A stretch of 64,000 nt of DNA from Bolinopsis microptera (Eukaryota; Ctenophora; Tentaculata; Lobata; Bolinopsidae). The stretch is taken from assembly GCF_026151205.1 (NCBI RefSeq), contig NC_087076.1:8036902-8100901 (forward strand), read 5' to 3'. Positions within the stretch are counted from its first letter, which is position 1; every line of letters begins with the position of its first letter. This document shows positions 63,866 through 64,000 of this stretch, piece by piece. The notes under the pieces were generated by a model that saw only the letters and a program-made list of their open reading frames with translations, did not search any database and was not told where the DNA came from. Position numbers and translations under genes: made by a program.

Positions 63866-64000
63866 AACTGTGTTGTGATTACAGGAAATATGCACATATT
63901 TAAACTTTAATGTACAGCCTTAGATATCGTTAATAAGCTTATCCTACCAAAAATAACCAACCATGTGACCATTTGGTCATATATCTACCAAATCTTCTCA

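Overview
This is a eukaryotic, animal genomic window. It is AT-rich, has spliceosomal introns with GT..AG borders, and carries metazoan protein families: EDC4, TMEM170, NOL6, METTL5, a two-propeller LDL-receptor-related protein, a SLC51A-type transporter, CAP/sushi proteins and a fucolectin/sushi lectin. Decayed retroelement pieces, a long satellite array and a foldback element lie between them. The mix would suit a non-vertebrate, perhaps a cnidarian-grade animal, but the lineage is inference only.

Layout. From 1 to 7 kb, four compact plus-strand housekeeping genes follow each other: the last two coding exons of an EDC4-like decapping scaffold (163-639), a two-exon TMEM170 (2002-2478), a single-exon NOL6 (3168-6188) and the first two exons of METTL5 (6491-7003). 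NOL6 and METTL5 both act on the small ribosomal subunit. From 7 to 13.9 kb there is only AT-rich DNA and retroelement debris, and the catalytic 3' part of METTL5 is not visible. From 13,912 to 24,469 lies a 10.6 kb satellite of about 29 units of ~365 bp. Each unit is itself an old dimer, and the units are organised in higher-order cassettes. From 25.1 to 27.4 kb there is a secreted fucolectin-sushi gene.

From 29.8 kb to at least 62.6 kb, one minus-strand gene fills the window. It is an LRP/vitellogenin-receptor-like protein reconstructed here from 31 exons: about 10 LDLa repeats, 2 EGF, a YWTD propeller, about 5-6 LDLa, EGF, a second YWTD propeller, EGF-like modules, one membrane span and a short tail with an acidic dileucine motif. 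All but one of the junctions are phase-consistent. An extra exon with a signal peptide at 48,000-48,070 has the right phase to start a shorter, one-propeller isoform.

Five complete or near-complete genes lie inside introns of this receptor, all on the opposite strand: two paralogous BTB-type proteins of an unrecognised family (35.9-40.5 kb), a CAP-sushi protein with a GPI-type tail (44.1-45.3 kb), an organic-solute-transporter-alpha-like membrane protein (58.6-59.8 kb) and a small secreted cysteine-rich protein with a frame break (60.9-61.3 kb). Another receptor intron holds a 1.36 kb near-perfect palindrome flanked by TTAA. The right edge holds a decayed CR1-like reverse transcriptase fragment.

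Limits. All exon borders were read by eye from splice consensus, phase and domain logic. No database or transcript evidence was available.
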